Positions 1 through 7,960 are shown, counted from the stretch's first letter. The stretch is 64,000 nt of DNA from Sulfobacillus acidophilus DSM 10332 (GCA_000237975.1 CP003179.1:1550001-1614000), one strand, 5' to 3'. The notes: generated from the sequence alone by a model not told the origin. Numbers and translations: made by a program.

Positions 1-1
1 G

Positions 2-757
2 TTGTTCGAAAAAGGCATTACCCATCAATGGACCGCCGACGAAATTGATTGGGGCGCGGTGCAAAATATCAGCACCGCTCAAAAAGAGGCCATTGGGCAA
101 CTGATGACACCGGTTTACCTTGGGGAACAAACCGCCATGCTGGGCGTCAGCGCGGTTATCCCGATGATCTTGAATCAAGGCCATCCGGAACCCGCCCTGT
201 ACCTGTCCAGCATGGGGTTGGACGAGGCTCGGCACTTTCGGAATTTAAACCGGCTCTACCGTACGTTAGGGGTGGATCCTTTGCCGAGTCGGCGTATTCC
301 CGAAATGTGGCGGTATCATGCCCGTCTGTTGCAGAAACGGGATCCGGTGCAATGGGTCTTTGGGATTTTAATTAGCGATTTGTTCGCGAAAACGTTTTAC
401 GGGGGATTTGGCCGGCGGTTTCCGGATACCGTAGTTGGCCGGTTGTCGCGGCGCACCCTACAAGACGAGGCCCGACATCAAGCGTTTTCCGATCGGTACT
501 TAAATGGGGTATTGCCGACCTTGGACCCCGATGCCAAAAAGGAACTCCTCTCCTTGCGGGACGATTTATTCCGCGTGATGGATAAACTGGGGGGACGGCT
601 CCAACCCGCCATGGAAACCCTGGAATGGTCGAGCGAGGAGTTTCTCACCGAATTGTGGGATGACACCGAACGATGGGCGGTTCGACTCGGATTGGTCGAT
701 CACACCACGAGCTGGACGGATCACCGGGAATCGATGTCGACCCCGGAGGGAGCGTAA
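2..757 (+). CDS. Ferritin-like diiron protein, function unknown
   Basis: The protein belongs by motif to the all-helical ferritin-like/ribonucleotide-reductase-R2-like diiron family. Visible candidate iron ligands are E42, then E75 and H78 in a DEARH motif, D126 on the third helix, and E156 and H159 in a second DEARH motif. The spacing fits a four-helix bundle with two ExxH helices. Such proteins act as oxidases, oxygenases or iron-handling proteins, and the substrate cannot be read from the sequence. The reading frame is open at the left edge of the window and the first possible start is TTG at base 2, so the real start may lie upstream. The rhodanese gene follows after about 110 bases with its own promoter, so the two are probably not one unit. 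Confidence 0.7.
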   Translation: MFEKGITHQWTADEIDWGAVQNISTAQKEAIGQLMTPVYLGEQTAMLGVSAVIPMILNQGHPEPALYLSSMGLDEARHFRNLNRLYRTLGVDPLPSRRIPEMWRYHARLLQKRDPVQWVFGILISDLFAKTFYGGFGRRFPDTVVGRLSRRTLQDEARHQAFSDRYLNGVLPTLDPDAKKELLSLRDDLFRVMDKLGGRLQPAMETLEWSSEEFLTELWDDTERWAVRLGLVDHTTSWTDHRESMSTPEGA

Positions 758-784
758 ATAGCATTTTCCGTCCCAAACTGACCA

Positions 785-813
785 TTGTAGGTGATACCCT
801 ACAGCGGTATAGT
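785..813 (+). promoter_or_regulatory. Promoter with overlapping operator ahead of the rhodanese gene
   Basis: TTGTAG at 785-790 and TATAGT at 808-813 are separated by exactly 17 bases, a good sigma-A pair. Inside lies a perfect inverted repeat, TGTAGG (786-791) and CCTACA (798-803). Overlapping it is ATACCC (794-799), six bases, then GGTAT (806-810), a layout very close to the element in the DUF302 promoter at 7942-7957. The position suggests repression by the CsoR-family protein encoded at 8025, which is an inference. Confidence 0.6.
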
Positions 814-867
814 ACTTAGTAAGGGGTCTGTCCCGGTTGACTTGGTCACATCATGGGGGGGCGGTCT

Positions 868-1206
868 ATGCTTAACTGGCTCTTTGGTCCACGGGTGCAG
901 CATATTCATGCGGACGAGTTGAAGACGCTGATGAAAAGCGAAAATCCGCCGGTGATTGTGGACGTGCGGACCCATCCGGAATTTCGGGAATCGCACATAC
1001 CGAAGGCGGTCCATATACCGTTACCGGAAGTTCGGACGCGAATGGACGAGTTGCCGAAGGAAAAGGTCATTGTCACGGTCTGTCGTACGGGCCATCGGAG
1101 TTTGGTGGCGGCGCAGGCATTGCACAGTGCCGGGTATCAAGTTAAAAATTTACAGGGCGGGATGGAGTTGTGGACCGGGGACGTCGTACCCCGTTCACGG
1201 CGGTAA
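868..1206 (+). CDS. Single-domain rhodanese-like sulfurtransferase
   Basis: This 112-residue protein is one rhodanese domain with the CH2A/CH2B-type signatures and the active-site loop C72-R-T-G-H-R-S, where C72 would carry the persulfide. It would move sulfane sulfur between thiols, thiosulfate or protein acceptors in the cytoplasm; no signal peptide is seen. I prefer the ATG at 868, because a G-rich ribosome site (855-861) lies just upstream; the in-frame ATG at 853 has no such site. It fits functionally with the persulfide dioxygenase-like and glutaredoxin genes a few kb downstream, and its promoter carries a similar operator. The partner substrate is unknown. Confidence 0.9.
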   Translation: MLNWLFGPRVQHIHADELKTLMKSENPPVIVDVRTHPEFRESHIPKAVHIPLPEVRTRMDELPKEKVIVTVCRTGHRSLVAAQALHSAGYQVKNLQGGMELWTGDVVPRSRR

Positions 1207-1224
1207 TCTCGTCGGCGGTTTGGG

Positions 1225-1255
1225 ATCACGGGAGCGACGGCTTCCGTGATTTTTT
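1225..1255 (+). terminator. Rho-independent terminator after the rhodanese gene
   Basis: Arms at 1225-1235 and 1240-1250 pair in 10 of 11 positions around a GACG loop and are followed by a run of T (1251-1255). It separates the rhodanese unit from the biotin operon. Confidence 0.85.
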
Positions 1256-1384
1256 GTTGCCGGTGGGGGTAACCAGGCGGGTCAAATATTCCGGTTATGG
1301 AAATTTTGCCGCCAGGACTTTACGGCGTTAGGAATTCGGATATTGTATTAAGGGAATGGTATCATTTGGTTGGGGAGGAAACCC

Positions 1385-2551
1385 GTGACACCCTGGGATG
1401 GTGGCATACAACAGTTAAAGCGGGACGCCTTATTTCGTGAACTGACCCTACGGACTCCCGGACCCCGATTTTCCGACGGGGATCGCCTGGTTACCAATTT
1501 TGCCACCAACGACTATCTAGGCCTCACCCAAGATGACCGGGTCAAAGCCGCCGCCTTAGAGGCCATCCGGCGATTCGGTACCGGAAGTGCCTCGTCTCGG
1601 CTTTTAGGCGGTCATTTTGCCGTTCATGAGGAATTGGAATCGGTTTTGGCGGAATGGAAAGGGACCGAAAAAGCCTTGGTGTTTTCCAGCGGGTATGCGG
1701 CCAATGTCGGGGTCTTGACGGCTTTGACCGGACCGGACGACGGGATTTTTTCCGACGCGTTAAACCATGCCAGCATTATCGACGGTTGTCGGCTGAGCCG
1801 GGCCACCGTTCAAGTTTATCCCCATGGCGATATCGACTATTTGGCCTCGCTCCTCGCGAAAACGCCTTTAAAGGGGCGCCGCTTCATTGTCAGCGATGGG
1901 GTATTTTCCATGGATGGCGACATTGCTCCGCTTCGGCAACTGATCGAGCTGGTCGAACGATTTGACGCTTGGCTGGTGGTCGACGACGCGCATGGTCATG
2001 GCGTGGTTGGACGCTTCGGACGGGGCGTGGTGGACGCCTTGGACATCCATCATGAACGCGTGGTCCAGGTCGGCACGTTGTCCAAGGCACTCGCCTCCCA
2101 AGGCGGCTTTATTACGGGATCGCGGGCGTTAATCGACTGGATCGTCAATTCCGCGCGATCCTTTATTTTTTCGACCGGATTGGCACCGGCTGCGGCCGCC
2201 GCCGCGATGAAAGCGGTGGAAATCATTCGCACCGAGCCCAGCCGGCAAACGCGCTTGCAGCAATATATCACGCAAGTGTTGACCGCCCTCGGGCGCCCGT
2301 TACCGCGAGTGTCGACACCGATAATTCCGCTTCTCGTGGGCACCGCCGACCGCGCCCTTCACGTCGCGGGCGCGTTATGGGAAGAAGGTGTTTGGGCACC
2401 GGCGATTCGGCCGCCGACGGTTCCGGTCGGCACCAGTCGCATCCGGATTTCTTTAAGTGCGGCACACCAACCGGCCGAGATCGAAACGCTCGTGGAGGTG
2501 CTTAAGCGCCTGGGAATGGGGGGGACTTCGGTTGATGGAATTACCGGTTGA
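1385..2551 (+). CDS. bioF: 8-amino-7-oxononanoate synthase
   Basis: BioF condenses pimeloyl-thioester with L-alanine, using PLP, in the first dedicated step of biotin ring assembly. The protein is a class II alpha-oxoamine synthase of 388 residues: NDYLG near the N-terminus, the GTGSASSRLLGG segment, the VVDDAHGHG motif that positions PLP, and the Schiff-base lysine in TLSKA at about residue 234. The start chosen is GTG at 1385, preceded at good distance by GGGGAGGA (1372-1379); the upstream TTG at 1370 lies on that ribosome site. The 3' end overlaps bioA by 17 bases, so the genes are translationally coupled. No BirA-type operator was recognised in the upstream gap. Confidence 0.95.
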   Translation: MTPWDGGIQQLKRDALFRELTLRTPGPRFSDGDRLVTNFATNDYLGLTQDDRVKAAALEAIRRFGTGSASSRLLGGHFAVHEELESVLAEWKGTEKALVFSSGYAANVGVLTALTGPDDGIFSDALNHASIIDGCRLSRATVQVYPHGDIDYLASLLAKTPLKGRRFIVSDGVFSMDGDIAPLRQLIELVERFDAWLVVDDAHGHGVVGRFGRGVVDALDIHHERVVQVGTLSKALASQGGFITGSRALIDWIVNSARSFIFSTGLAPAAAAAAMKAVEIIRTEPSRQTRLQQYITQVLTALGRPLPRVSTPIIPLLVGTADRALHVAGALWEEGVWAPAIRPPTVPVGTSRIRISLSAAHQPAEIETLVEVLKRLGMGGTSVDGITG

Positions 2552-3890
2552 TCCGGCGCGTTTGAAAGCATGGGATCACCAATATCTCTGGCATCCGTTT
2601 ACGGATATGCAGCAGTATTTGGCGGAGGAACCGCTCGTCATCTGGCGTGGCGAGGGTATTCGCCTGCAAGATGTGGATGGCCGATGGTATTACGACGGGG
2701 TATCGTCGATTTGGCTCAACGTGCATGGCCATCGGGTTCCCGAATTGGACCGGGCGATCGAAAGGCAATTGGCGCGTCTAGCCCATAGTACGTTGCTGGG
2801 GCAATCCAATGTGCCGGCGGTGATGCTGGCCGAACGTCTGATTGCGGTTGCTCCTGCCGGATTGCAACGGGTGTTTTATTCCGATTCCGGAGCCACCGCG
2901 GTGGAAATTGCCGTTAAAATGGCAATTCAATATTGGTACAACCAAGGAATGGCCAAATCCAAGATCCTCGGTTTTACCCGGAATTATCACGGAGACACCG
3001 TGGGGGCCATGGCGGTGGCACCTGACCCGCTTTTTCATAGGCCGTTTTTATCGTTATTGCCGGAGAATCCCCGGGTGCCGTATCCCTATTGTTACCGGTG
3101 TCCGCTCGGCGAAACCTATCCCGGATGCGGCTTAAAGTGCCTGGATTCGGTAGAATCCGCGCTTGACCAATATCAAGACGAACTGGCAGCCGTCATTATC
3201 GAGCCGGTCGAAGGGGCCGGGGGGATGATCCCCTTGCCGCCCGGTTACCTGAAACGGCTGCGGGAAATGACCCGGGCGCATGACGTCCTTTTAATCGTAG
3301 ACGAGGTGGCGACGGGATTTGGGCGGACCGGCAGCTGGTTTTATTGTGCGGCGGCTGGCGTCACACCCGACATTCTTTGTTTAGCCAAAGGCATCACCGG
3401 GGGCTATTTGCCGTTAGCCGCCACGCTGGCCACGGAGGCGGTCTTCCGCGTATTTTTGGGGCCGCCGGAGGCCAAGAAAACGTTATTTCATGGCCATTCC
3501 TATACCGGTAACGCGCTGGCGTCGGCGGTGGCCCTAGCCAATCTGGAGCTGATGGGCCCCTTGATGGAGACGTTGGCGGAAAAGATCGCGGCGATTGGCC
3601 AAGGACTCGAACCGCTAACAGACGATCCCTGGGTGGGGGATATCCGGCAAGCCGGATTTATGGTCGGCATTGAGCTGGTGCAAGACCGACAGCAAAAAAC
3701 CCCGTTTGCCTGGGAACGCCAAATCGGGTGGGCGGTAGCCCGCCGGGCACGAGCCGCCGGACTTTTAGTGCGTCCTTTAGGCTCGATCGTCGTTTTCATG
3801 CCGCCACTCGCGAGTACGGTTGAGGAAATTCAGGAGATGCTCGCCATCTTGCGTCGGGCCATTCGTGAAGTCGAGGAGGCAGGGATATGA
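2535..3890 (+). CDS. bioA: Adenosylmethionine-8-amino-7-oxononanoate aminotransferase
   Basis: BioA transfers an amino group (from S-adenosylmethionine in most family members, lysine in a few) to make 7,8-diaminopelargonate. The 451-residue protein is a class III PLP aminotransferase with the DEVATGFGRTG motif (D256) and the PLP lysine K285 in AKGITGG. A Cys-rich insertion (C186, C189, C198, C202) is also present. The open frame extends further upstream, but the ATG at 2535 gives the normal family N-terminus and overlaps the bioF end. It shares an ATGA overlap with bioD. Which amino donor is used cannot be decided here. Confidence 0.95.
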   Translation: MELPVDPARLKAWDHQYLWHPFTDMQQYLAEEPLVIWRGEGIRLQDVDGRWYYDGVSSIWLNVHGHRVPELDRAIERQLARLAHSTLLGQSNVPAVMLAERLIAVAPAGLQRVFYSDSGATAVEIAVKMAIQYWYNQGMAKSKILGFTRNYHGDTVGAMAVAPDPLFHRPFLSLLPENPRVPYPYCYRCPLGETYPGCGLKCLDSVESALDQYQDELAAVIIEPVEGAGGMIPLPPGYLKRLREMTRAHDVLLIVDEVATGFGRTGSWFYCAAAGVTPDILCLAKGITGGYLPLAATLATEAVFRVFLGPPEAKKTLFHGHSYTGNALASAVALANLELMGPLMETLAEKIAAIGQGLEPLTDDPWVGDIRQAGFMVGIELVQDRQQKTPFAWERQIGWAVARRARAAGLLVRPLGSIVVFMPPLASTVEEIQEMLAILRRAIREVEEAGI

Positions 3891-4612
3891 CGATACCCGG
3901 TCTTTTTGTTACGGGGACGGATACCGGTGTCGGCAAAACGGTCGTGACCGCAGCCCTCTGTCATATCTTGAATCGTTTAGGCTGGTCGTATGGGGTGATG
4001 AAGCCGATCGAAACCGGGTGGGACGGTACGACCGGGGACTGGCCGCCGGACGCTGGCCGTTTGGTTGAAATCAGCGGATATACCGGTGATCCGGAGGATG
4101 TATTGCCGATCTTTTTTGAGCAACCGGCGGCTCCTCTGATGGCGGCTCGCTGGACTGGACAAACGGTGGACGTAGACCGATTGGATCGGGCCTGGGAGCG
4201 GCAGCGCCGCCGACACGATTTTGTTTTGGTGGAAGGGGCTGGAGGCCTGGCGGTCCCGATTACGGAGGATCTGGATATGGCGGGGCTGGCCCGACGATGG
4301 GGATTGCCGCTGGTGGTGGTCGCCCGGGCGGCCTTAGGGACCATCAACCACACCGTATTAACGGTGGCCTACGCGCGCGCCAAAGGGATTCCCGTCGCCG
4401 GCATCGTGGTCAATCAGTTTGTACCCGATCCGGCCGACCCCACCCGCCCGGACAATGCGGGGATGATCGAAGAATTGACCCAAGTCCCGGTGTGGGCGGT
4501 TCTTCCTCACTTTCGGGATCCGGATGCCCCGGCCGTGGGGGAGGCACTGGCCGCGTCGCCGGGGTTTCGGCGCTGGCTGACCGGGCTTTTACAGGAATCA
4601 CGAAAGGGGTAA
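3887..4612 (+). CDS. bioD: Dethiobiotin synthetase
   Basis: BioD closes the ureido ring of dethiobiotin from diaminopelargonate, CO2 and ATP. The 241-residue protein begins with the P-loop GTDTGVGKT at residues 10-18 and has the KPIETG and VEGAGGL motifs of the family. It starts on an ATGA overlap with bioA and ends three bases before bioB, as expected inside one transcript. Length is normal and no key motif is missing. Confidence 0.95.
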   Translation: MTIPGLFVTGTDTGVGKTVVTAALCHILNRLGWSYGVMKPIETGWDGTTGDWPPDAGRLVEISGYTGDPEDVLPIFFEQPAAPLMAARWTGQTVDVDRLDRAWERQRRRHDFVLVEGAGGLAVPITEDLDMAGLARRWGLPLVVVARAALGTINHTVLTVAYARAKGIPVAGIVVNQFVPDPADPTRPDNAGMIEELTQVPVWAVLPHFRDPDAPAVGEALAASPGFRRWLTGLLQESRKG

Positions 4613-4614
4613 CC

Positions 4615-5631
4615 ATGATGAGAGAGTGGGATGCGGTCGCTCAATCCGTATTGGCGGGCAACCTGTTGACGTCGGAAGAGGCCTTAGCCGGGCTACAGAC
4701 ACCCGACCGGGATCTTTTGGACTTGCTGGCGGCGGCCTATCGGGTGCGCTATTACTACTATCAAAATCGGGTGAAGTTGAATTATTTGGTGAACGCCAAG
4801 AGCGGCTATTGTCCTGAGGATTGTCATTATTGTTCACAGTCGCGCCTGTCCACCGCCGAAATTCCGAAATATCATCTGTTGGAGGCGAGCGACATTGTGG
4901 CTCGGGCTCGCCACGGCATTCAGTTGCAAGCCGGCACCTGCTGTATCGTGTTGAGCGGTCGACGGCCTGCCGCCAAAGAACTTGACGTGGTCGCGGAAGC
5001 CGCCCGGATATTGAAAGCCGAACACCCCGGGGTGAAAATTTGTGCCTGCCTGGGGCTCTTGTCGGAGGCGGAGGCTCGCCAACTCAAAGCGGCGGGGGTT
5101 GACCGCTATAACCATAATCTGAATACCGCACCTGATCGGTATGACGAGATTTGTAGCACGCATACCTACGAGGACCGGGTCCATACGGTCGGATCGGTTC
5201 AATCCGCGGGCATTTCTCCGTGCTCGGGCGTCATTATCGGTATGGGCGAAACCCCCGACGATATTGTCCGAATGATTGACGAACTCCGCCGGTTAAATGT
5301 CGATTCGGTACCGGTGAACTTCCTGCTGCCCATTCCCGGCACCCCTTTAGCCGAGCGCCCGTTGTCGATGACGCCGACATGGGTTCTGAAGGTGTTAAGT
5401 GTTTTTCGGTTGGGTTTGCCGGACAAGGAAATTCGTATTTCCGCGGGGCGGGAGGTGCATTTGCGGAGCCTACAACCCATGGCGCTTTATGCCGCCAACG
5501 CCCTTTTCGTGTCCGATTACCTCACCGAACCGGGACAGGACGCGGCCCTCGATTGGGCGATGATTGAGGATCTCGGATTTGAAATCGAACCGTTAGGGAC
5601 TCCAATGGGACCGGTCCCGGCGCGAGCCTAA
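4615..5631 (+). CDS. bioB: Biotin synthase (radical SAM)
   Basis: BioB inserts sulfur into dethiobiotin, sacrificing its own auxiliary Fe-S cluster, so it depends on Fe-S assembly such as the suf genes further on. The radical-SAM cluster motif CPEDCHYC supplies C66, C70 and C73. The 338-residue length is typical. The frame is open far upstream inside bioD, but the ATG at 4615 (or 4618) follows AAAGGGGT at 4603-4610 and gives the family N-terminus. It is the last gene of bioFADB and runs into a strong bidirectional terminator. Genes for making the pimeloyl precursor (bioC/bioH or bioW) are not in the window. Confidence 0.95.
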   Translation: MMREWDAVAQSVLAGNLLTSEEALAGLQTPDRDLLDLLAAAYRVRYYYYQNRVKLNYLVNAKSGYCPEDCHYCSQSRLSTAEIPKYHLLEASDIVARARHGIQLQAGTCCIVLSGRRPAAKELDVVAEAARILKAEHPGVKICACLGLLSEAEARQLKAAGVDRYNHNLNTAPDRYDEICSTHTYEDRVHTVGSVQSAGISPCSGVIIGMGETPDDIVRMIDELRRLNVDSVPVNFLLPIPGTPLAERPLSMTPTWVLKVLSVFRLGLPDKEIRISAGREVHLRSLQPMALYAANALFVSDYLTEPGQDAALDWAMIEDLGFEIEPLGTPMGPVPARA

Positions 5632-5635
5632 AGAG

Positions 5636-5665
5636 AAAACCGGAGGGGATGCCCCCTCCGGTTTT
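5636..5665. terminator. Bidirectional terminator between bioB and the minus-strand redox operon
   Basis: A perfect 13-base-pair stem (5636-5648 with 5653-5665) with A-rich and T-rich ends works in both directions. On the minus strand it overlaps the stop codon of the selenoprotein candidate. Confidence 0.9.
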
Positions 5666-6314
5666 ACATTCCCAGCGCTTTTTTAATGACCTGCGCCAAT
5701 CGGTTTTCCGGTACGGCCCCGACTTGTTGTTCGGAGCCGTTGACCACCGTGACCGGGACGCTGTAGACCTGGAAGCGTTCCGATAGGCGGGGAAATGTCG
5801 CCGCATCAACCATGTCGGCCGTAATCATGGCCGGGTTGACCCGTGCCATTTGGTGTGCCAGGCGAACCGCCCGGGGACAGTACGGTCAGGTGGGGGTTAC
5901 AAACACCTCGAGGTGTAAGGGTGTCGTCAATCCCCGTAACCAGTCCTGGGTGGCTTCGCTTAAAGAGACCGGCCGCTCGACGGACAAATCCACAATGTCC
6001 TCTAAAAAGGTCCCAAATTCCTGTCCGCCCGGAAATCCCAGATAACGGATCCCGGTCGACTGGCCATTGACGCTAAAAATGGTAATGGGCCCTTCGAGAT
6101 CCTCCGGGGTTTCCGGAGGCACCGGGGGGAGCAACATCGAGTGCTCCACCACTTCAACTTTGGGATTAATGTCATGAAGTTCGTTGAGCAACTGCCGCAT
6201 GGGATCCGTGGCCGGATTGGACGGATGCGCATAGAACTCCATCGTGACCGGCTGTTTCATGTCCGCCAAAAATTGGCTGACCTCTTGCCGGATGTTGTCC
6301 GAAATAATATTCAT
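5664..6314 (-). CDS. Probable selenoprotein: two-thioredoxin-fold disulfide oxidoreductase with a UPYC site
   Basis: Read as one frame with the UGA at 5886-5888 taken as selenocysteine, this gives a 216-residue protein of the glutaredoxin-like PDO / AhpF N-terminal type. The first thioredoxin fold (about residues 1-115) has no CxxC. The second holds FVTPT-Sec143-P-Y-C146 followed by PRAVRLAH, then the cis-Pro segment VPVTVVNG. The UGA sits exactly on the attacking Cys of the usual CPYC, the sequence stays family-like to the TAA stop, and a stem-loop of the right size and position follows. The start is ATG 6314, with AAGGGAG upstream. It is the last gene of the DUF302-glutaredoxin-hydrolase operon and would reduce disulfides or persulfides. 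A nonsense mutation is the alternative. The Sec insertion genes (selA, selB, selC, selD) are outside the window. Confidence 0.8.
5858..5874 (-). promoter_or_regulatory. Candidate bacterial SECIS hairpin
   Basis: In the mRNA, 11 bases after the UGA, a 7-base-pair stem CCGGGCG / CGCCUGG (one G-U) closes a GUU loop. The loop lies 19-21 bases after the UGA, within the range known for SelB-bound bacterial SECIS elements, which carry G and U in the apical loop. The stem is inside the coding region, as is normal in bacteria. Confidence 0.65.
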
Positions 6315-6419
6315 CGTGTCACTCCCTTCGGGACCAACGTCCCGGGGTATCAAACGGTATCGGACCCGCGTTGCGGTCAGTATGGCCGAAATCGTCCGTC
6401 ACCATACTTAAGCGTACTC

Positions 6420-7181
6420 TTAGATAACCGATTCGGCTAGCCCTAAGTTTTGTGACCGGATTTGGGCGGCATTTTCCGGCGGGGGCTTTAACAACCGCTT
6501 TTGCTGGTCCATGAACTCGGCTTCGTCCTGGATTCGGATAAACCGGTTGAAGTGTCGCTCGTAACCAATCGTCGAACTTGGCTTACGGCTCATGTAAAGA
6601 CCGCCGCACGGCGAGGCTCCATAATGGGCCGGCCACAGTTCCGTGAAATCGGGCAGTTGCATAATCCGGTGCACGGTTTGGAATTGGGCACGAGAGGCCG
6701 CGTCAATCCCCTCGTCGGTCGGATTGGCCAGGTCCGGTCGGCCCACGTCGCCGACAAAAAGACTGTCGCCGCTTAAAATCGCCCAGGGTTGGTCGCCCCG
6801 GGTGAGGTCGGTGAGTAATACGGAAATACTATCGGGTGTATGCCCGGGGGTTTCCCAAAACGTCACCTTGAGAGATCCCAAGTCGAGAACCTGGCCGTCG
6901 TGGACCGGTTCAAAGGGGAACTGGGCCGGGGCTTGATGACTCAAGTAAATAGGGACATGCAGCGCGTCGGCGACGTCACGGGCCGCGGAGGCATGGTCCG
7001 CATGGACGTGGGTTTCAATAACCCCTCGCACCGATACGCCCAATTCGGCCGCGGCCAAGACGTAGGCTTCGGCGCCCAATGCCCCCAACGGATCAACGAT
7101 GATGCCTTGGGTCGTGACTTCATCGGCCACGATAAATGAGGAGCATCCGAGATTTTCGTCATGCATCGGAACAAAGATCAT
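6420..7181 (-). CDS. Metallo-beta-lactamase-fold hydrolase, ETHE1-like persulfide dioxygenase candidate
   Basis: The 253-residue protein has the THVHADH motif (H58, H60, D62, H63), H114 in PGHT, and D139 in the GDSLFVGDVGRPDL segment that is characteristic of ETHE1/CstB-type persulfide dioxygenases rather than generic glyoxalase II. Such enzymes hold a mononuclear iron and oxidise glutathione or other low-molecular-weight persulfides to sulfite. The C-terminal part (LWPAHYGASPCGG and beyond) is retained and there is no fused rhodanese domain. A ribosome site AAAGGAGG precedes the ATG. The neighbours (glutaredoxin, UPYC protein, DUF302, CsoR-like regulator, nearby rhodanese) support a sulfane-sulfur role. 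The substrate thiol is unknown. Confidence 0.85.
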   Translation of the reverse strand: MIFVPMHDENLGCSSFIVADEVTTQGIIVDPLGALGAEAYVLAAAELGVSVRGVIETHVHADHASAARDVADALHVPIYLSHQAPAQFPFEPVHDGQVLDLGSLKVTFWETPGHTPDSISVLLTDLTRGDQPWAILSGDSLFVGDVGRPDLANPTDEGIDAASRAQFQTVHRIMQLPDFTELWPAHYGASPCGGLYMSRKPSSTIGYERHFNRFIRIQDEAEFMDQQKRLLKPPPENAAQIRSQNLGLAESVI

Positions 7182-7215
7182 GGGCCCGCCTCCTTTGGGA
7201 TGTCTTTTGGATTGC

Positions 7216-7455
7216 TTATTCGACCGAACGAATGCCGAGGGCCCGGTCGAGTTTCGGGCGGTTGAACCCGACGATAATCTGCCCGTTGACGTCGATGACG
7301 GGCACCCCGGTTTGGCCGGATTTGCGCTTCAGGCTTTTCAGCCCTTCTTCCGACCGAGTCACGTCGACTTCTCGGAACGGAACCTTTCGCTCACTCAAAT
7401 ACCGTTTGGCAGATTTGCAGTGGGGGCAGGTGGGCGTGGTATAGACAATCACCAT
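7216..7455 (-). CDS. Glutaredoxin-like / NrdH-type thioredoxin-fold protein
   Basis: A 79-residue glutaredoxin-like protein with the redox motif C-P-H-C near the N-terminus (YTTPTCPHC) and the TGVPVIDVNG cis-Pro segment. It would reduce disulfides or carry persulfide sulfur in the cytoplasm. The start chosen is ATG 7455, since the in-frame GTG at 7464 lies inside the GGAGGTG ribosome site. It sits 34 bases ahead of the ETHE1-like gene in the same transcript. Unlike the downstream two-fold protein it keeps both cysteines. Confidence 0.88.
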   Translation of the reverse strand: MVIVYTTPTCPHCKSAKRYLSERKVPFREVDVTRSEEGLKSLKRKSGQTGVPVIDVNGQIIVGFNRPKLDRALGIRSVE

Positions 7456-7473
7456 CGACAACACCTCCTGGGA

Positions 7474-7890
7474 TTATTGGGCTGCTTTCCGAATGGCTGC
7501 CATGAGACTGGCTTCCACTTCCTGGGCCAACTCTTGTAATGCCGCGGGCGGATTGTCGGTCAAATCCACCAGCACCTGCGGTCGTTGGAGCCCAATGACG
7601 GTCTGTCCGGTTGCGTCCTCTTGATAGACCACGATTTTACATGGTAAAAAGTACCCTGTGGATTGTTGCAGGGTAAGGGCCCGGCGGGCACGAGGAGCAC
7701 TGCAGACTTCCAACACATGAAACGGGGCTACCGGCTCCTGCCCTTTGGTTTGTAACGTCTGATTAATGTCCAAGTGCCATAAGACCCCAAACTGATAGGG
7801 GACGACGGCCGCTTGGACGGCTTCCACAGCTTCCGCCACCGACTTTTCGGTGGTGACGGCAAAGCGGCTCGCGGTTTGGATTTCCGCCAC
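7474..7890 (-). CDS. DUF302-family protein
   Basis: The first gene of the operon encodes a 138-residue DUF302-type protein: the segment PYQFGVLWHLDINQTLQTKG, then FHVLEVCSAPRARRAL and the LPCKIVVYQ strand, are typical. No biochemical role is established; family members are common next to sulfur oxidation and thiol stress genes in sulfur-oxidising bacteria. Two cysteines (in EVCSAP and LPCKI) are conserved-looking. The start is GTG 7890, nine bases after AAAGGAG; the longer frame from 7926 would put the ribosome site inside the gene. Confidence 0.75.
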   Translation of the reverse strand: MAEIQTASRFAVTTEKSVAEAVEAVQAAVVPYQFGVLWHLDINQTLQTKGQEPVAPFHVLEVCSAPRARRALTLQQSTGYFLPCKIVVYQEDATGQTVIGLQRPQVLVDLTDNPPAALQELAQEVEASLMAAIRKAAQ

Positions 7891-7931
7891 CGTCGAACGC
7901 TCCTTTCCGACAACTCCGCTTTCCAAATCCT

Positions 7932-7960
7932 ATGATACCAAATACCCCATGAGGTATCAA
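7932..7960 (-). promoter_or_regulatory. Promoter and CsoR-type operator of the persulfide operon
   Basis: On the minus strand TTGATA (7960-7955), 17 bases and TATCAT (7937-7932) form a good promoter for the DUF302 operon. The spacer contains ATACCCC-AT-GAGGTAT (7942-7957), a near-palindrome of the kind bound by CsoR/CstR tetramers, nested in a wider repeat TGATACC (7933-7939) and GGTATCA (7953-7959). The divergent regulator gene begins 65 bases away, so autoregulation is likely. Confidence 0.7.

Noticed and set aside
1343-1365. Promoter or BirA-type operator ahead of bioF.
   Set aside because: TGGTATCAT looks like an extended -10, but the transcript would start on the ribosome site, and no inverted repeat of the BirA type was found.
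4297-4614. Long N-terminal extension of bioB inside bioD.
   Set aside because: Arg/Gly-rich shadow sequence in another frame of bioD; the ATG at 4615 has a ribosome site and gives the family length.
5886-6314. Reading the minus-strand frame as a complete 142-residue protein that ends at the UGA, with a separate short gene at 5664-5849.
   Set aside because: The UGA falls on a conserved catalytic cysteine, the second part has no ribosome site, and the fold is incomplete without it. One recoded gene explains the data better.
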